This document shows positions 45,296-57,243 of a stretch of 64,000 nucleotides of DNA, one piece after another (the first letter of the stretch is position 1; every line of letters starts with the position of its first letter). Origin of the DNA: Glycine soja (taxonomy: Eukaryota; Streptophyta; Magnoliopsida; Fabales; Fabaceae); NCBI RefSeq assembly GCF_004193775.1, contig NC_041002.1, positions 13,242,485 through 13,306,484 of the forward strand, read 5' to 3'. A program made the translations under genes and the position numbers. The notes beneath the pieces are model-generated. The model was not told where the DNA came from, made no database searches, and saw only the letters and a program-made list of their open reading frames with translations.

Positions 45296-48200
45296 ATGGC
45301 AGGACGTGGTAGGGATCAGAACCGTGATGTCCTTGACCGCATCACAGCTGTGCTGGAAACTCTAGTGCAGGAACGTGATGTGGAGCCGGCGGAGTATCGG
45401 GGACTCATGGCTTTCCGTAAGAACCACCCGCCAAAGTTCAGTGGAGACTATGATCCGGAAGGTGCTAGGTTGTGGTTAGCTGAGACGGAGAAGATTTTCG
45501 AGGCAATGGGTTGCCTTGAGGAGCATAAGGTTCTTTATGCGACATTTATGCTCCAAGGGGAGGCCGAGAATTGGTGGAAGTTCGTGAAGCCTTCGTTTGT
45601 CGCACCTGGAGGCGTAATTCCTTGGAATGCCTTCAAGGACAAGTTCCTGGAGAATTACTTTCCGCGAGATCTCAGGAAGCGGAAGGCGTGGGAATTTCTG
45701 GACTTGAAGCAGGGAAACATGTCTGTTGGGGAGTACACGGCTAAGTTTAATGAGCTTCTGCAGTATTGGCCTCAATACCAAGATGCTCGGAATGAGGAAG
45801 ATTTATGTGCTCAGTTTGAGAATGGGCTTCGGTTGGAGATCCAACAGGCGGTTAGTTATATGCAGATCACGAATTTTAATCAGTTGGTGACAAAGTGCAG
45901 AATTTTTGAAGATAAGATGAAGGAGAGGCAAGCTAGAGGAGTTGGAGGACCTCAGAGAAACCATCCTTTCAGAGGAAATGGTAACAAGAGGATGAAGCCG
46001 TATGCTAGCAACAAGGGGAAGCAACCTATGGCTACCTCCAACATGAGCCAGTCAAGGGGGACTGGGGTACAATGCTTTCAGTGTGGAGGGCCGCATATTA
46101 AGAGAAATTGCCCACAGCTCCAGCAGACACAGGAGAATCGTTGTTATGTGTATGGCAAGGTGGGCCATTATGCTCGAGAGTGTAGGGTGACCGGGAGACC
46201 GACGGTGACTGCCAATTCCAACACCGTCAATCGTGGACCCACTAATTCCACAAGGAGCGGTAATGTTAGCAACAACAACACTAGTGGTGGAAGACCAAAA
46301 GTACCCTCTCGGGTATTTGCTATGAGTGGTTCAGAAGCGGCTGCCTCCGACGATTTGATACGGGGTAAGTGTTTGATTACTGATAAACTACTAGATGTAC
46401 TTTATGATTCAGGTGCCACGCATTCTTTCATATCTCATGCATGTGTGGAGAGGTTGGGGTTATGTGCGACGGAGTTGCCATATGATATGGTGGTGTCTAC
46501 TCCGACGAGCGAGCCTGTAACCACCTCTCGGGTGTGTTTGAAGTGTCCCATAATTGTTGAGGGTCAATCTTTTATGGCGGATTTGATATGCCTACCTTTA
46601 GCTCATCTAGATGTGATCTTGGGGATGGATTGGTTATCTACTAACCATATCTTTCTAGACTGTAAGGAGAAGATGCTAGTGTTTGGTGGAGAGGTAGTTC
46701 CAAGTGAACCATTGAAAGAGGATGCAGCCAACGAAGGAACGGAGGATGTTCGAACTTACATGGTGTTGTTCTCTATGTATGTGGAAGAGGACGTTGAAGT
46801 TAATAGTATACCGGTGGTGTCGGAATTCCCGGAAGTTTTTCCTGACGACATTTGTGAATTGCCACCTGAGAGAGAAGTGGAATTCATTATTGACTTGGTG
46901 CCTGGGGCAAATCCAGTGTCGATCGCGCCTTATAGGATGTCTCCGGTAGAACTAGCAGAGGTGAAGGCACAAGTGCAGGACCTTTTGAGCAAACAATTTG
47001 TTCGTCCAAGCGCATCACCGTGGGGAGCGCCGGTCTTGTTGGTTAAAAAGAAGGATGGAAGTATGAGGATGTGTGTAGACTACCGGCAGTTAAACAAGGT
47101 CACTATCAAGAACAAATATCCTCTACCAAGGATAGATGATTTGATTGACCAATTGAGGGGAGCAACAGTATTTTCAAAGATCGATTTGCGATCGGGGTAT
47201 CATCAAATTCAAGTTAAGAAGGAAGATATCCCAAAGACTGCGTTTCGGACTCGGTATGGGCACTACGAGTATTTAGTCATGCCATTTGGAGTGACTAATG
47301 CTCCGGCTATTTTCATGGATTATATGAACCGTATATTTCATGATTACTTGGATCAGTTTGTGGTTGTGTTTATTGATGATATCCTAGTGTATTCAAGGAA
47401 TAAGGAGGAGCATGAGAAGCACTTGAGGATTGTGTTGCATATCCTGAGAGATAGGAAGTTGTTCGCCAAATTGTCGAAATGTGACTTTTGGTTGGAGAAA
47501 GTGCAGTTCTTAGGGCACGTGATTTCTAAAGACGGGGTTGCGGTAGATCCGAACAAGGTGGAGTCGGTTATGGAGTGGCAACAACCGACAACTCCAACGG
47601 AGGTTCGAAGCTTCTTGGGGTTGGTTGGCTATTATAGAAAATTCATTGAGGGATTTTCTAAATTGGCATTGCCCCTAACTAAGTTGACTCGTAAGAATGA
47701 GAAGTTTGTTTGGAATGAGAAGTGTGATCAAAGTTTCCAAGAGTTGAAGAGGCGGTTGACGACAGCTCCAGTTTTAATTTTGCCCGACCCTAAGAGGACA
47801 TTTGAAGTGTATTGTGATGCAAGCGGGCAAGGCTTGGGGTGTGTGTTGATGCAAGAGGGAAGAGTAGTGGCTTATGCTTCACGTCAATTACGTCCTCATG
47901 AAGTTAACTACCCGACCCATGACTTGGAACTAGCAGCGGTGGTCTTCGCCTTAAAGATTTGGAGGCATTATTTGTACGATACTCGTTTTGAAGTTTTCAG
48001 TGATCACAAGAGTCTCAAATACTTGTTCGATCAGAAGGAACTCAATATGAGACAACGAAGATGGATGGAGTTCCTCAAGGACTATGATTTTGGACTTTCC
48101 TACCATCCAGGAAAGGCTAATGTAGTAGCCGATGCGCTAAGCCGGAAATCCTTACATGTTGCGACTATGATGAGTTTGGAGCAGAGGTTGATAGAGGAGT

Positions 48201-49537
48201 TCCGAGATTTGAATCTAGCAATCGAGATACGACCAAAGAGCTTATTTGTAGGAGCGTTGCAGATTACCAATGAATTCGTAGATCACATACGCGAGGCTCA
48301 AGAGAATGACCCGTTTTTGCAAGGCAAGGTGTTAGATGTAATGGGGGATAAGGGTGTGGAGTTTGAGAAGGACACAACCGGGTTAATTAGGTTCAAGGGG
48401 AGGATATGTGTGCCATCTTTAGATGATTTGAAAGTTAAGATCTTGGAAGAAGCGCATAAAAGTCGTCTTAGTTTCCACCCAGGGATGACTAAGATGTACC
48501 AAGATTTGAAGAGAAGCTTTTGGTGGCATGGTATGAAGAAAGATGTAGCTGAATATGTAGCAAGGTGTTTGACATGTCAAAAGGCTAAGGTTGAGCACCA
48601 GCGACCATCAGGAGAATTGAAGCCATTGGAAATTCCGGAATGGAAATGGGAGAGCATATCTATGGATTTTGTATCTAGTTTACCCAAGACTAGTCGTGGA
48701 CATGATGCTGTGTGGGTCATAGTAGATCGACTCACCAAATCTGCTCATTTTATCCCAGTGAATATGAAGTATAGAATGGAGTTGCATGGAATTCCTTCTA
48801 GTATTGTATCTGACAGGGATCCGAGGTTCACTTCACGATTTTGGACGAGTCTACATGAGGCCTTGGGGAAAAAGCTAAAGCTTAGTTTAGCTTATCATCC
48901 TCAAACGGATGGTCAGACTGAACGAACCATTCAGACTCTAGAGGATCTACTTCGGGCGTGTATTATAGAGCAACAAGGTAGCTGGATGGATTGTTTGCCA
49001 TTGATTGAGTTTACTTACAACAATAGTTACCAAGCCAGCATTGGTATGGCTTCTTTTGAAGCTTTATATGGACGAAAGTGCAAAACTCCTATTTGTCGGT
49101 ATGATGATGGAGAAGCAGTACTTCTTGGACCTGAAATGCTACAACAGATTAACGAACAAGTGAAGTTGATTCGAGAGAAGATAAAAGCATCTCAGGATAG
49201 GCAGAAGAGCTATTACGATAGAAGGAGGAAACCACTAGATTTTCAGGAAGGAGAACATGTGTTTTTGAAGGTTTCTCCCGTAACCGGGGTCGGAAGAGCT
49301 CTCAAGGCTAGGAAGTTGACACCCAAGTATCTAGGTCCGTATCAGATTTTGAAGAAGATTGGGCCTGTAGCTTATCATATCGCCTTACCTCCGAGTTTAT
49401 CGAATTTGCATCCTGTGTTTCATGTCTCTCAACTGAGACGGTACAACCCAGATCCATCACATATACTTGCAGTGGACGAGGTACAGGTGAAGGATAACCT
49501 CACATACAAAGCACTATCTCAGAAGATCACTGACTGA
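45296..49537 (+). CDS. Gag-Pol polyprotein of element B (chromovirus), near-complete
   Basis: One 1413-codon frame, about the normal length for the clade. In order: gag capsid core (about 60-215; [20 protein letters not shown]); knuckles [13 protein letters not shown] at 260 and [14 protein letters not shown] at 283, the second having Tyr for Cys at 286; protease with DSGATHSF at 371; reverse transcriptase ([28 protein letters not shown] with Asp 694-695); RNase H ([11 protein letters not shown], then DHKSLKYL and DALSRK); integrase with [11 protein letters not shown] and CLTCQKAK. Integrase catalytic Asp lie at 1124 and 1173, only 48 residues between them, because about a dozen residues are missing near 48780. 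The [20 protein letters not shown] helix supplies the Glu. The frame stops at TGA 49535 at the start of the chromodomain; 42 more in-frame codons run to TAG at 49664. Gag builds the particle, RT/RNase H copies the RNA, integrase inserts the DNA; this copy is probably not autonomous. Confidence 0.93.
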   Translation: MAGRGRDQNRDVLDRITAVLETLVQERDVEPAEYRGLMAFRKNHPPKFSGDYDPEGARLWLAETEKIFEAMGCLEEHKVLYATFMLQGEAENWWKFVKPSFVAPGGVIPWNAFKDKFLENYFPRDLRKRKAWEFLDLKQGNMSVGEYTAKFNELLQYWPQYQDARNEEDLCAQFENGLRLEIQQAVSYMQITNFNQLVTKCRIFEDKMKERQARGVGGPQRNHPFRGNGNKRMKPYASNKGKQPMATSNMSQSRGTGVQCFQCGGPHIKRNCPQLQQTQENRCYVYGKVGHYARECRVTGRPTVTANSNTVNRGPTNSTRSGNVSNNNTSGGRPKVPSRVFAMSGSEAAASDDLIRGKCLITDKLLDVLYDSGATHSFISHACVERLGLCATELPYDMVVSTPTSEPVTTSRVCLKCPIIVEGQSFMADLICLPLAHLDVILGMDWLSTNHIFLDCKEKMLVFGGEVVPSEPLKEDAANEGTEDVRTYMVLFSMYVEEDVEVNSIPVVSEFPEVFPDDICELPPEREVEFIIDLVPGANPVSIAPYRMSPVELAEVKAQVQDLLSKQFVRPSASPWGAPVLLVKKKDGSMRMCVDYRQLNKVTIKNKYPLPRIDDLIDQLRGATVFSKIDLRSGYHQIQVKKEDIPKTAFRTRYGHYEYLVMPFGVTNAPAIFMDYMNRIFHDYLDQFVVVFIDDILVYSRNKEEHEKHLRIVLHILRDRKLFAKLSKCDFWLEKVQFLGHVISKDGVAVDPNKVESVMEWQQPTTPTEVRSFLGLVGYYRKFIEGFSKLALPLTKLTRKNEKFVWNEKCDQSFQELKRRLTTAPVLILPDPKRTFEVYCDASGQGLGCVLMQEGRVVAYASRQLRPHEVNYPTHDLELAAVVFALKIWRHYLYDTRFEVFSDHKSLKYLFDQKELNMRQRRWMEFLKDYDFGLSYHPGKANVVADALSRKSLHVATMMSLEQRLIEEFRDLNLAIEIRPKSLFVGALQITNEFVDHIREAQENDPFLQGKVLDVMGDKGVEFEKDTTGLIRFKGRICVPSLDDLKVKILEEAHKSRLSFHPGMTKMYQDLKRSFWWHGMKKDVAEYVARCLTCQKAKVEHQRPSGELKPLEIPEWKWESISMDFVSSLPKTSRGHDAVWVIVDRLTKSAHFIPVNMKYRMELHGIPSSIVSDRDPRFTSRFWTSLHEALGKKLKLSLAYHPQTDGQTERTIQTLEDLLRACIIEQQGSWMDCLPLIEFTYNNSYQASIGMASFEALYGRKCKTPICRYDDGEAVLLGPEMLQQINEQVKLIREKIKASQDRQKSYYDRRRKPLDFQEGEHVFLKVSPVTGVGRALKARKLTPKYLGPYQILKKIGPVAYHIALPPSLSNLHPVFHVSQLRRYNPDPSHILAVDEVQVKDNLTYKALSQKITD

Positions 49538-49666
49538 AGAATGAAGTCTTTCAGAGGAAAAGAGATCGCGTTGGTAAAGGTGCAGTGGGGAAACGATGAG
49601 GGTGATTCTACATGGGAGTTGGAGGATAGGATGAGAGAATTGTACCCAAGCTTGTTCATCGAGTAG
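49538..49666 (+). pseudogene. Chromodomain tail of element B, cut off by a premature TGA
   Basis: In frame with gag-pol after TGA 49535-49537: RMKSFRGKEIALVKVQWGND, then an STWELEDRMRELYPSLF segment and TAG. Hydrophobic and Trp positions of a chromodomain are present. A C-to-T change in an Arg codon (CGA to TGA) is the simplest cause. Chromodomains guide chromovirus integration to heterochromatin. Confidence 0.8.
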
Positions 49667-49689
49667 TTAATTTCGGGGACGAAATTCCT

Positions 49690-49702
49690 AAAAGGGTGGG
49701 AG
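49690..49702 (+). other. Polypurine tract of element B
   Basis: AAAAGGGTGGGAG just before the TGTAAC that opens the 3' LTR. Confidence 0.8.
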
Positions 49703-49705
49703 TAT

Positions 49706-49760
49706 TGTAACATCCTAGAAATTTCTACCCGGAGTTTTCGGAAACGATGTATTTTGAATG

Positions 49761-49808
<48 letters not shown>

Positions 49809-52800
49809 TTTTATTCAGTGTATATGCATATGTGTTCTTGGTAGAAGTAGGAGTAGTGGGGGCAAGATACGCGGGTTAGGCTAATTAAGGAAGAGAAATC
49901 CATAACTGGGAGGTTATGGGTTAATTCTTAATTAATTAGTTTAAAAATCATCGTTTTGCGTGCGACTTAGAATTTAACGAAACCAACCCCTGAACCACGC
50001 TCGGGGTTCTATTATGAGCGTTTTGATATATATATATTGCTTACTTTCGAAAACTGGCCCCGACGGACGCAGAGAAACGTGAGAAACTGGAACCAGAGAA
50101 ACGGCACGCAAACCGAGGCAGGATTTTTAGCGTTTCAAAGGTCAGATTTTCCTCACTTTTGTGACTGAGTGTGGGTCACAGTCAAAAAGAGAAAGTGGGC
50201 CCTTCTTGCTCCACTCAAATGGAGACATGTGGCATTGCTTAAATAAAATAATAGAAAAAGAGAAAAACCCTTTTATTTACACAGCCCCCACACTTTTTCA
50301 GACAGCTCTCTCTCTCCCTCACGTTGCCATTTTCTTCTTCTTCATTCTCCATTGAAGCTCCAAGCAAAGCTTCAACCTTTGGCCATCATTTCTGCCCCAA
50401 ATCGCGAAAGGAGAGCATTTTCGGGGTCGTGAGGTGCGTGGCTACGAGTGGGACTTCGAAAATTCAGGTTTGGGTGGACTTCTTTCTCCTTTGATTTTCG
50501 CGGGTATGGGGTTTTGGGAGATATGATGGGTAGTCTTGCTAGGTTTCTGCTGTATGATGATTATTTGTGAAGAAATTTGTTGAAAGTTTGTCGAGATTGC
50601 CATGTTTGGATGAGTTAAACATACCCATTCTGTTTTAGGGTTTTTATGATGATGCTTGTGATGTTCATGTGCTGAAATTGCTTATGGAAAACTGTTAGAG
50701 ATGAAGGGTAGAGTTAACCTAGGGTTAGAAAGTGAGAATGTGGTGTTGTGAGTGGAAAAAGGGGGAGGCTTTGAGAGTTGGAAGGTTAAATCTGGATTCT
50801 GTGGTAAATGGAGGTTAAAGTGAGTTAATCTTAGCTTGAAATGCCATTTAGAACATGTGAGAAAGGTTAGGCTGTGCTAAAGAGAAAAACAAATGACCAA
50901 AGTGAACAAAGAGCCATTTCTAGGGAAAATTTGGGTGTTGAAGAGTCAAATTTTGATTCGGTGGAATTGTAGGTGTAAATTCAGTTTGAGCAAGTTTAGA
51001 TTGATGTTATGGACTTGTGTGAGGTGAGAGTTTGCTTCAAATTTACCTCATTCTAAATTTCACTTTTCAAACCTAGAAAACCCATTGAATCGAGGGGTGT
51101 TGGACACCTAGATTCTGTGTGGCTGTGCTGTAAAGCTTGATTTTGGGTTAGACATGATTGATACATGATTTGGGACTTGTAGGAATTGATTCGGGCAAGA
51201 TTGGATGAGAGGAAGTGTGATTTTCGAAATCTGCACTTATGCAGAATTTTGCTGTCAAAATAGGTGCAGCAGGATTTTGGCTTTGTGCAGAAAAATGCTT
51301 GTGTGTGGTTGGCTGTGGAAAGCCTAGTGCAGAATGAGTTCTGGATGTTTGCTAGTAGATCCCAACGGTCACAATGTAGGCTTATGTACTATAGACTTCC
51401 AGTAAAATTTTGGAGTCGATCCAACGGTTAACGAATTGTTATTGGGGTCTTTAAGTGAGAAAAGCTGTGATTTTGGTTGGTGTGTTGAGCAGAGTTTTCT
51501 GCCTTTGCCCTGTTTTGCTTGGCTGTGATAGCTTGTGCTGTTTGAATGTTGTTTTGCTTGGATGTTGTGGAAGCTTGGGAGGATTGATGGGGACCCGGTG
51601 TTGAGAGAAACGAGGATATGGGCTATGTGGGAGTACGTGAGCTCAGATGGAGGTGGGCAACAGGGGATGGTGGGTTTATGCGCGCATTGTGGATGTGGAA
51701 AACTTGTTGTGCACCATCGCCCGACCGCCACCTAGTACCACATGTGATGGGTACCCCATAATCCTACAAGCTTGAGATGAGGAAGTGTTGAAGGGTGAAA
51801 CTTTTTGCTTTTATTGTTGACCACAGAGTGGTACCTGGAGATATGTCGCGGGGGTCAGGAGACCTTGGGGACGTCAAGTGGGGTGCTATTGCCCAAAACC
51901 AAGCTTGACCAATCCCGACCCAACCCGGGCATAGTCGGTCAGTGAGAACCTGTGATGTACCTAAGCAGGCGAGCTCCTGGCAGTCAACAGATAAAAGGAA
52001 CAAACACCACAAAGCAAGGAGGCTTGTGGTGGCTGGCCAGCTGTGAATTTTGTGTGATATGTGGATTATGGCCTCTGGTAATCGATTACCAAGGGTGGGT
52101 AATCGATTACAAGGCTTAAAAATGAAGACAGGAGGCTGAGATGGTCTCTGGTAATCGATTACCAAGGGGGTGTAATCGATTACCAGGCTTGAAAACGAAG
52201 TTAGGAAATTAAGGGAGCCTTTGGTAATCGATTACCAGCCTGTGTAATCGATTACACAGAGGGATGGGTCACTGGTAATCGATTACCAGGTATGTGTAAT
52301 CGATTACACAGTGCATTTTTGCATATTCCATGTTCTGAGGCTGTGTAATTCGAGTTTAGCCTCTGGTAATCGATTACCAAGTCTGTGTAATCGATTACCA
52401 GAGATGAAAAGCCTTAAGATACCCCTTTTAATTGCATGTAGTGTTTATGAGACGCATTGTGCAGCGGCATAGTTAGATTCTCGTGAAAGAGTCTACCCCT
52501 TTCTTTTCTTTCTTGTAGATTGTGATGGCGGCGCAGCTAATCCATGATCGAGTAAAGATGGAGTGCCTAGAGGGAGCTTGGGAGACCCTCGAAGGCAACA
52601 CGAGGTGCCGATTTCGGGGCACCATTCGATTCACGGCTACTTCTTTGGTGCATCCAGATGAACCTGCACGGATGCTTCAGCGCACGGTGGAGTGGACAGC
52701 TTTTTTGGATTAGTTTTATATATTTTTGAGGGTGGGTGTATCTAAGACTGACTGTTAGGTTTACTCTTTTGTTTTTGTATGGGTAGACCTGATGTATAGG

Positions 52801-53270
52801 AATTTGATGATTGTATACATGTGGCTGAAGCCACCACTATGGACACCTTTGCTCTGGATGACACTGTATTTTGTAAAACTCCCATATTTTGAACAGCTTT
52901 AAATGATGAATGCATTTATGATCGATCTTGTTATTTGAAAAGAAAGCATTAACAACTTTATTTGTAAAAGAGTTTATCGACCGTATTTTATTCTTTTATT
53001 TTCACGTGACGACCTACAGTAATGGCTGGTACATTCTTCCTTTTGAAACAACAATTTAGTTTTAGAGATTATGAACGGTAAGAAAGAATTGACTCCGAAT
53101 AGAGTTGTGAACTGGCCATTCAGGACTCTATAGTGAGGATTTTCCTTCTAAACCTTGTTTTGGTGAAAAGAGAAAGAAATGAAAAAGAAAAAGAAGAAAA
53201 AAAAATTTACCATGGTTTTTGTTAATTAAATCATTACTATTAAACCAATCATTATTTTGGGGACGCCACA
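49706..53270 (+). repeat. 3' LTR of element B
   Basis: 3565 bp, uninterrupted, TGTAACATCC...GACGCCACA. It holds the TAATCGATTA cluster at 52079-52397 and the short shared frame at 52522-52713. It serves as the reference showing that the 5' LTR carries an insert. Confidence 0.93.
52079..52397. repeat. Five pairs of TAATCGATTA in the 3' LTR of B
   Basis: Motif starts: 52079/52100, 52152/52173, 52225/52245, 52276/52297, 52367/52388, with spacing 21, 21, 20, 21, 21 bp. All ten cores are perfect although the surrounding LTR has substitutions relative to the 5' copy. Confidence 0.95.
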
Positions 53271-53275
53271 TTAAT

Positions 53276-54662
53276 TAGTCCTTAACATGTTCATGCAAAA
53301 TTCTTAGAGAGTCTTTGATTGTGAACCTTTTCTTGAACTTTTAGGTTTTCCCTATGAGTGTGCCTATTGTGAATTTGAGTTTTGGTGATTGAATTGCTGG
53401 ATGAAATTTTGATCCTAAGTGAATATTGAACTACTAAAACTGTGGTAATCAAGCCTAGTGAGTTCAACATACATAGGAAGGTTGAATGTAAGCCCAAGGC
53501 AATCAATATTCCATGCTAAAAAAAACATTTCGAAGTCTGAAATCGCTGGTGCTAGCAGCTTGGACATGCAAACTTGTAAAAATTACTGAGAATTGGTTAC
53601 TTATAATTTTGAGCTGCAATTTTTAGTGAATTTTTTATACATCTGGAAAAAAGTAATAAAAAAAAACCAAGTGATTTGGATAAAAGGAAAAAATACTAAA
53701 AATCACACAAGTTGGCAGAAAAATCAATATCCAGGAAAAAAAGTGAAAGGGAAGTGTGCTTGTTATTTTGGCTCAAAATTTATTCTATAATTGGTGCCTA
53801 TGTTATACAATCTTAGTTCTTAAATTTCAATGAAAAATTACTGTGAAAACAAGTGCCAAAGCTAGAGGTTTGTTGAGTCTTTTTTTTTTTTTTTTTTACT
53901 TTTTTTACTCTACTCTAGAGCCATTATAAGTTTCTCTTTGAGTCCTAGCTTGCTTCTATGTCCTTTTCATTGCTTTAATTGTTGAATAATCCTTGAAAAA
54001 TTGTCTTGTTAAAACTCCATTGATTTAGCTTTCATTTAATTTTTTTTGGTCTTTGGTTATTGCTTGTCTCTTTGTTTCCTTGTTTGTGGGTTGCCATATA
54101 GGAAATTGGAAGGAGGATTGGTGTTATCCCTTAAAGAATTTGAGTCAAGAAGAAAGGGGCCAACCACCTTAAGAGCTATTGGACTAAGAAGCACTCCAAA
54201 TTGAGTGAATCACCAAAGAGAGACAACCACCAAATTTGAGGACCGTTTTGTAATTTTGTAATTTGCAATTTCCTTACCTTTATTGCTTTCAAGTTTTGTA
54301 ACAAAATGGCCTTTCATTGGAAGTGTGTTGGGAGCCTCCAATAGGTTACCAAACTTCCATTTGTGTGTAATAATTTTAGGCAATTTTTCCTTAGGATAGT
54401 GAGTGTTTTGTTGGGAACCTTGAATGTGGTCATCCAAACAATCTTAGGATTCTCCTAGTTTACATTTCTTGCTTACTTTCATAGCTTATTTCCTTTACCT
54501 TCCATTGTCAAACCACCTAGATAGCTTTCCTTTTACCAATTAGTTTTTGACCTTATCTTTCACGCCTCTTTTAGTGCTTATTTTGGCTAGTTTCCACCAT
54601 AGTTTCTTTTACCTTTTATTTTCAAACCTCCAACAAGAAAGAACCACAACTTAGGAACCAAC
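53276..54662 (+). other. Leader of element A, resumed after B
   Basis: Non-coding; aligns with 62946-64000 of element C. Includes a T-rich run at 53880-53900. Runs into the A gag start at 54663. Confidence 0.75.
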
Positions 54663-56371
54663 ATGAGTCATCATTCATCTAGTCTTAATGGCAAGGGTAC
54701 TAGTCATAAAGACCCTTTATCTATAATCTTAGATGAGTTGAGTTCCCTCAAGTTATGGAAAGAAAAACAAGAGAGAAAAGAAAAAGGAAAAAAAGAGTGG
54801 AAAAAATAAGTCAAGATGAAAGAAAGAAAATAAGAGAGGAAGAAAGAAGAAAAATAATGAAAGAAATGAAAAGAGAAAAACATGCCTCCTATAGTAGTCA
54901 TAACTCTTGCAAGAGCCTAAGTGAAGAACTTCGTGACTATTACGAAGAAAGGCATAGGTCACATCTTAGACCTCACTCCCATAGAAGAGAAAAGGAAAGA
55001 AAGCTTCAAGAGGCTAACATTAACCTCCCATACTTCCATGGGAAGGATAATGTAGAGGCTAACTTAGTTTGGGAAATAAGGGTAGAGCAATAACTTAAAA
55101 AGAAGTCTACGTCAAAATCTTATGGCTCTCACTCTTATCCAAAGAAAGACCAAGGTCAAGGCATCTTAGGGGTGACACCTTCTAAGCCCAAAGATGATAA
55201 GGGAAAGACAATAGAAAAGCAAGCCCCTAAGGCTAGTATGCAAGAGAAAACTAGCTCTATAAAGTGCTTTAAATGTCTTGGAAGAGGACACATTACTTCT
55301 CAATGCCCCACCACAAAAACCATGATTATGTGGGGCCAAGACATCTATAGTAGCCAAGATAAGGCTAATACTTCACCTTCCTCTAGTGAAAGTGAAGAAG
55401 CAAAAGGGGAAGAATCTAGTGAAGAAATCTACCCCTAAGAAGAAGGACAACCATTAGTGGTTAAAGAGAAGTGTAAGGAGGTAAGTGTTTCCTCCAAGAG
55501 GTTAGCTAAGAAGGAAACTCATTTTACAATAAAGACAAACATTAAAGAAACTTTCCCTCTTAGACAACCTCCACATTTTCTCTTTTCTAAAAAGACACTT
55601 GCTAGCATTGCCACACCTCTTGGGCTTGAGTTTATTCCTCAAGTAAAGAAGTTGTTGGATGAGGGTTTGGTTAGTAAGAGCTTAAATCCTTGTGCTTTGT
55701 TGGCGCCCAAAATAGGTATTATTAGGCACCAAGTCCCTAAAATAGGTGGTATGATGAATGTTTTGAGTGGTGCAACCCTCTTTTGTAAAATCACTCGTGC
55801 ACCTAACATCTTCATGGTGTGTGTACATAGGGACCCATTAGGTAGGTTTGTTCTTATTTTTAGTTTCAATACAAACTTAGGTACTCATATGGGACAACTT
55901 AGGTTTGTCATACTTTTTGGTAGGAATAATCAATATGAAAATACAAAAAAATGTATGTTTTATTGCGTTACTTTTCTTAATTTTTCAAATAGTGATCAAG
56001 GGGTTCCCATGAACCCTAAGAGAATAAAGGTCATTCTTGAGTGGCCCACTCCACCAAGTATAAGAAAAATTTGGGGCTTCCATGACTTAAAAAACTTTTA
56101 CAAAAGGTTTGTCCCATATTTTTCTATACTTGTACCACCACTCATTGAGTTGGTGAGGAACCATGTTCCTTCATGGGAAGATGCCCAGGAAATGGATTTT
56201 CAGACCTTACCTTACTTCAACATACCAAACACCACTAATACATATGTTTTTGTTCTTTTTACAGGTGTTGAGGAAAGGAGCCCAGAGTATGAAGAACCTC
56301 AAGATTTGAGGTCAAATCCTTTCGAAGGTGGAGGGAATGATGCAATCCTACCCCGCAAGGGCATTGGATAA
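54663..56371 (+). pseudogene. Internally deleted gag-pol of element A (Ty3/gypsy)
   Basis: The ATG at 54663 (MSHHSSSLNGKG) opens a Lys/Glu/Arg-rich gag that shifts frame near 54760-54800. It continues to LQEANINLPYFHGKDNVEANLVW, stops at 55091, then gives a knuckle CFKCLGRGHITSQC near 55265. After a TAA at 55436 comes a 304-codon frame with scattered RT pieces: VKKLLDEGLVSKSLNPCALLAPK (RT start), MMNVLSGATLFCKI, PNIFMV. The FxDD catalytic motif is replaced by VLIFSFNTNLG, then MNPKRIKVILEWPTP and GFHDLKNFYKRFVPYFS. Protease, RNase H and integrase are absent. The frame runs through the polypurine tract (GGTGGAGGGAA) into the 3' LTR and stops inside it. Confidence 0.75.
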
Positions 56372-57243
56372 AAGACTCCAAGTAGATTGAGCCAAAGATC
56401 CAAGGGAAGGCCCTAGGGTTCTCATGAGTCTTAGGGTAGATTTTGAGCCCATGGGCTAAGTATGAGCCCGCTTATCTTTGTAAATATTAGAATAGGTTTT
56501 TCCTTCGTTTGGGCCTTGTATTTTGGCCATTCTAGTAGTATAGGGTTTTAGCCTTGTATTTCGAGGCATTTTGAGTAGTCTTTGTAGTAGGTACTTTTTT
56601 GTAATTTCATGTATTTTGTCATGGAGGTGAGCTTAGCTATTATAGGGGGTGTGTAGCTAAGCTCTAGCTTCTCATCTCAAGGAGGTGAGCTTAGCTATTA
56701 AAAAGGTGTGTGTAGCTAAGCTCTAGCTTCTTTAGGAATCTTCTCAAGGAAGCTTCTCAAGGAGGTGAGCTTAGTTATGAGAGGGGTGTATGTAGCTAAG
56801 CTCTAGCTTCCCAAGGAAGTTTTCTCAAAGAAGTTTCTCAAAGAAGTTTTCTCAAGAAAGCTTCTCAAGGAAGCTACCTAGTCTATAAATAGAAGCATGT
56901 GTAACACTTGTTGTAACTTTGATGACTGAGAGTCTTGTGAGACACAACTCAAAGTTCAACTTCTCTCCCTTTTTTCCTCCTTCAATTTTGTGCTCCCCCC
57001 TCTCTGTTTCTCTCCCTCTTTCTTTTCCTCCATTGAAGCATCCTCTCCAAGCTTCTTATCCAAGGCTCATCTTGGTGGTGAAGCTCCTTCTTCCATGGCT
57101 TATTCCCTAATGGATGGCGCTTCCTCTCACCTCTTCTCCTTTGTCTTCCGCTGCATCTCCATGGTGGAAAATGACCATTAAAGGACCTCATTGAAGCTCA
57201 AAGATCCAGCCTCCATAGAAGCCCCGCAAGCAAGCTTCCATCA
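56338..57243 (+). repeat. 3' LTR of element A
   Basis: 906 bp, partner of 36333-37238, same ends, same hairpin units and TATA box. It is followed by the target duplication TTATG and the rest of the RPA zinc-ribbon exon. Confidence 0.92.

Larger units (their letters stand above)
37765..53275 (+). mobile_element. LTR retrotransposon B (Ty3/gypsy chromovirus, Tekay/Del-like)
   Basis: The element is 37770-53270. Ends are TGTAACATCC...GACGCCACA, with a perfect target duplication TTAAT at 37765-37769 and 53271-53275. LTRs are about 3.6 kb; the 5' copy (37770-45005) is enlarged by an inverted solo LTR. Primer site at 45011, gag-pol at 45296-49537, polypurine tract at 49690. Sampled 5' and 3' LTR segments (43801-43980 and 52071-52250) differ at 4 of 180 positions, so it is fairly young. 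Insertion into A proves B is younger than A. Confidence 0.92.
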
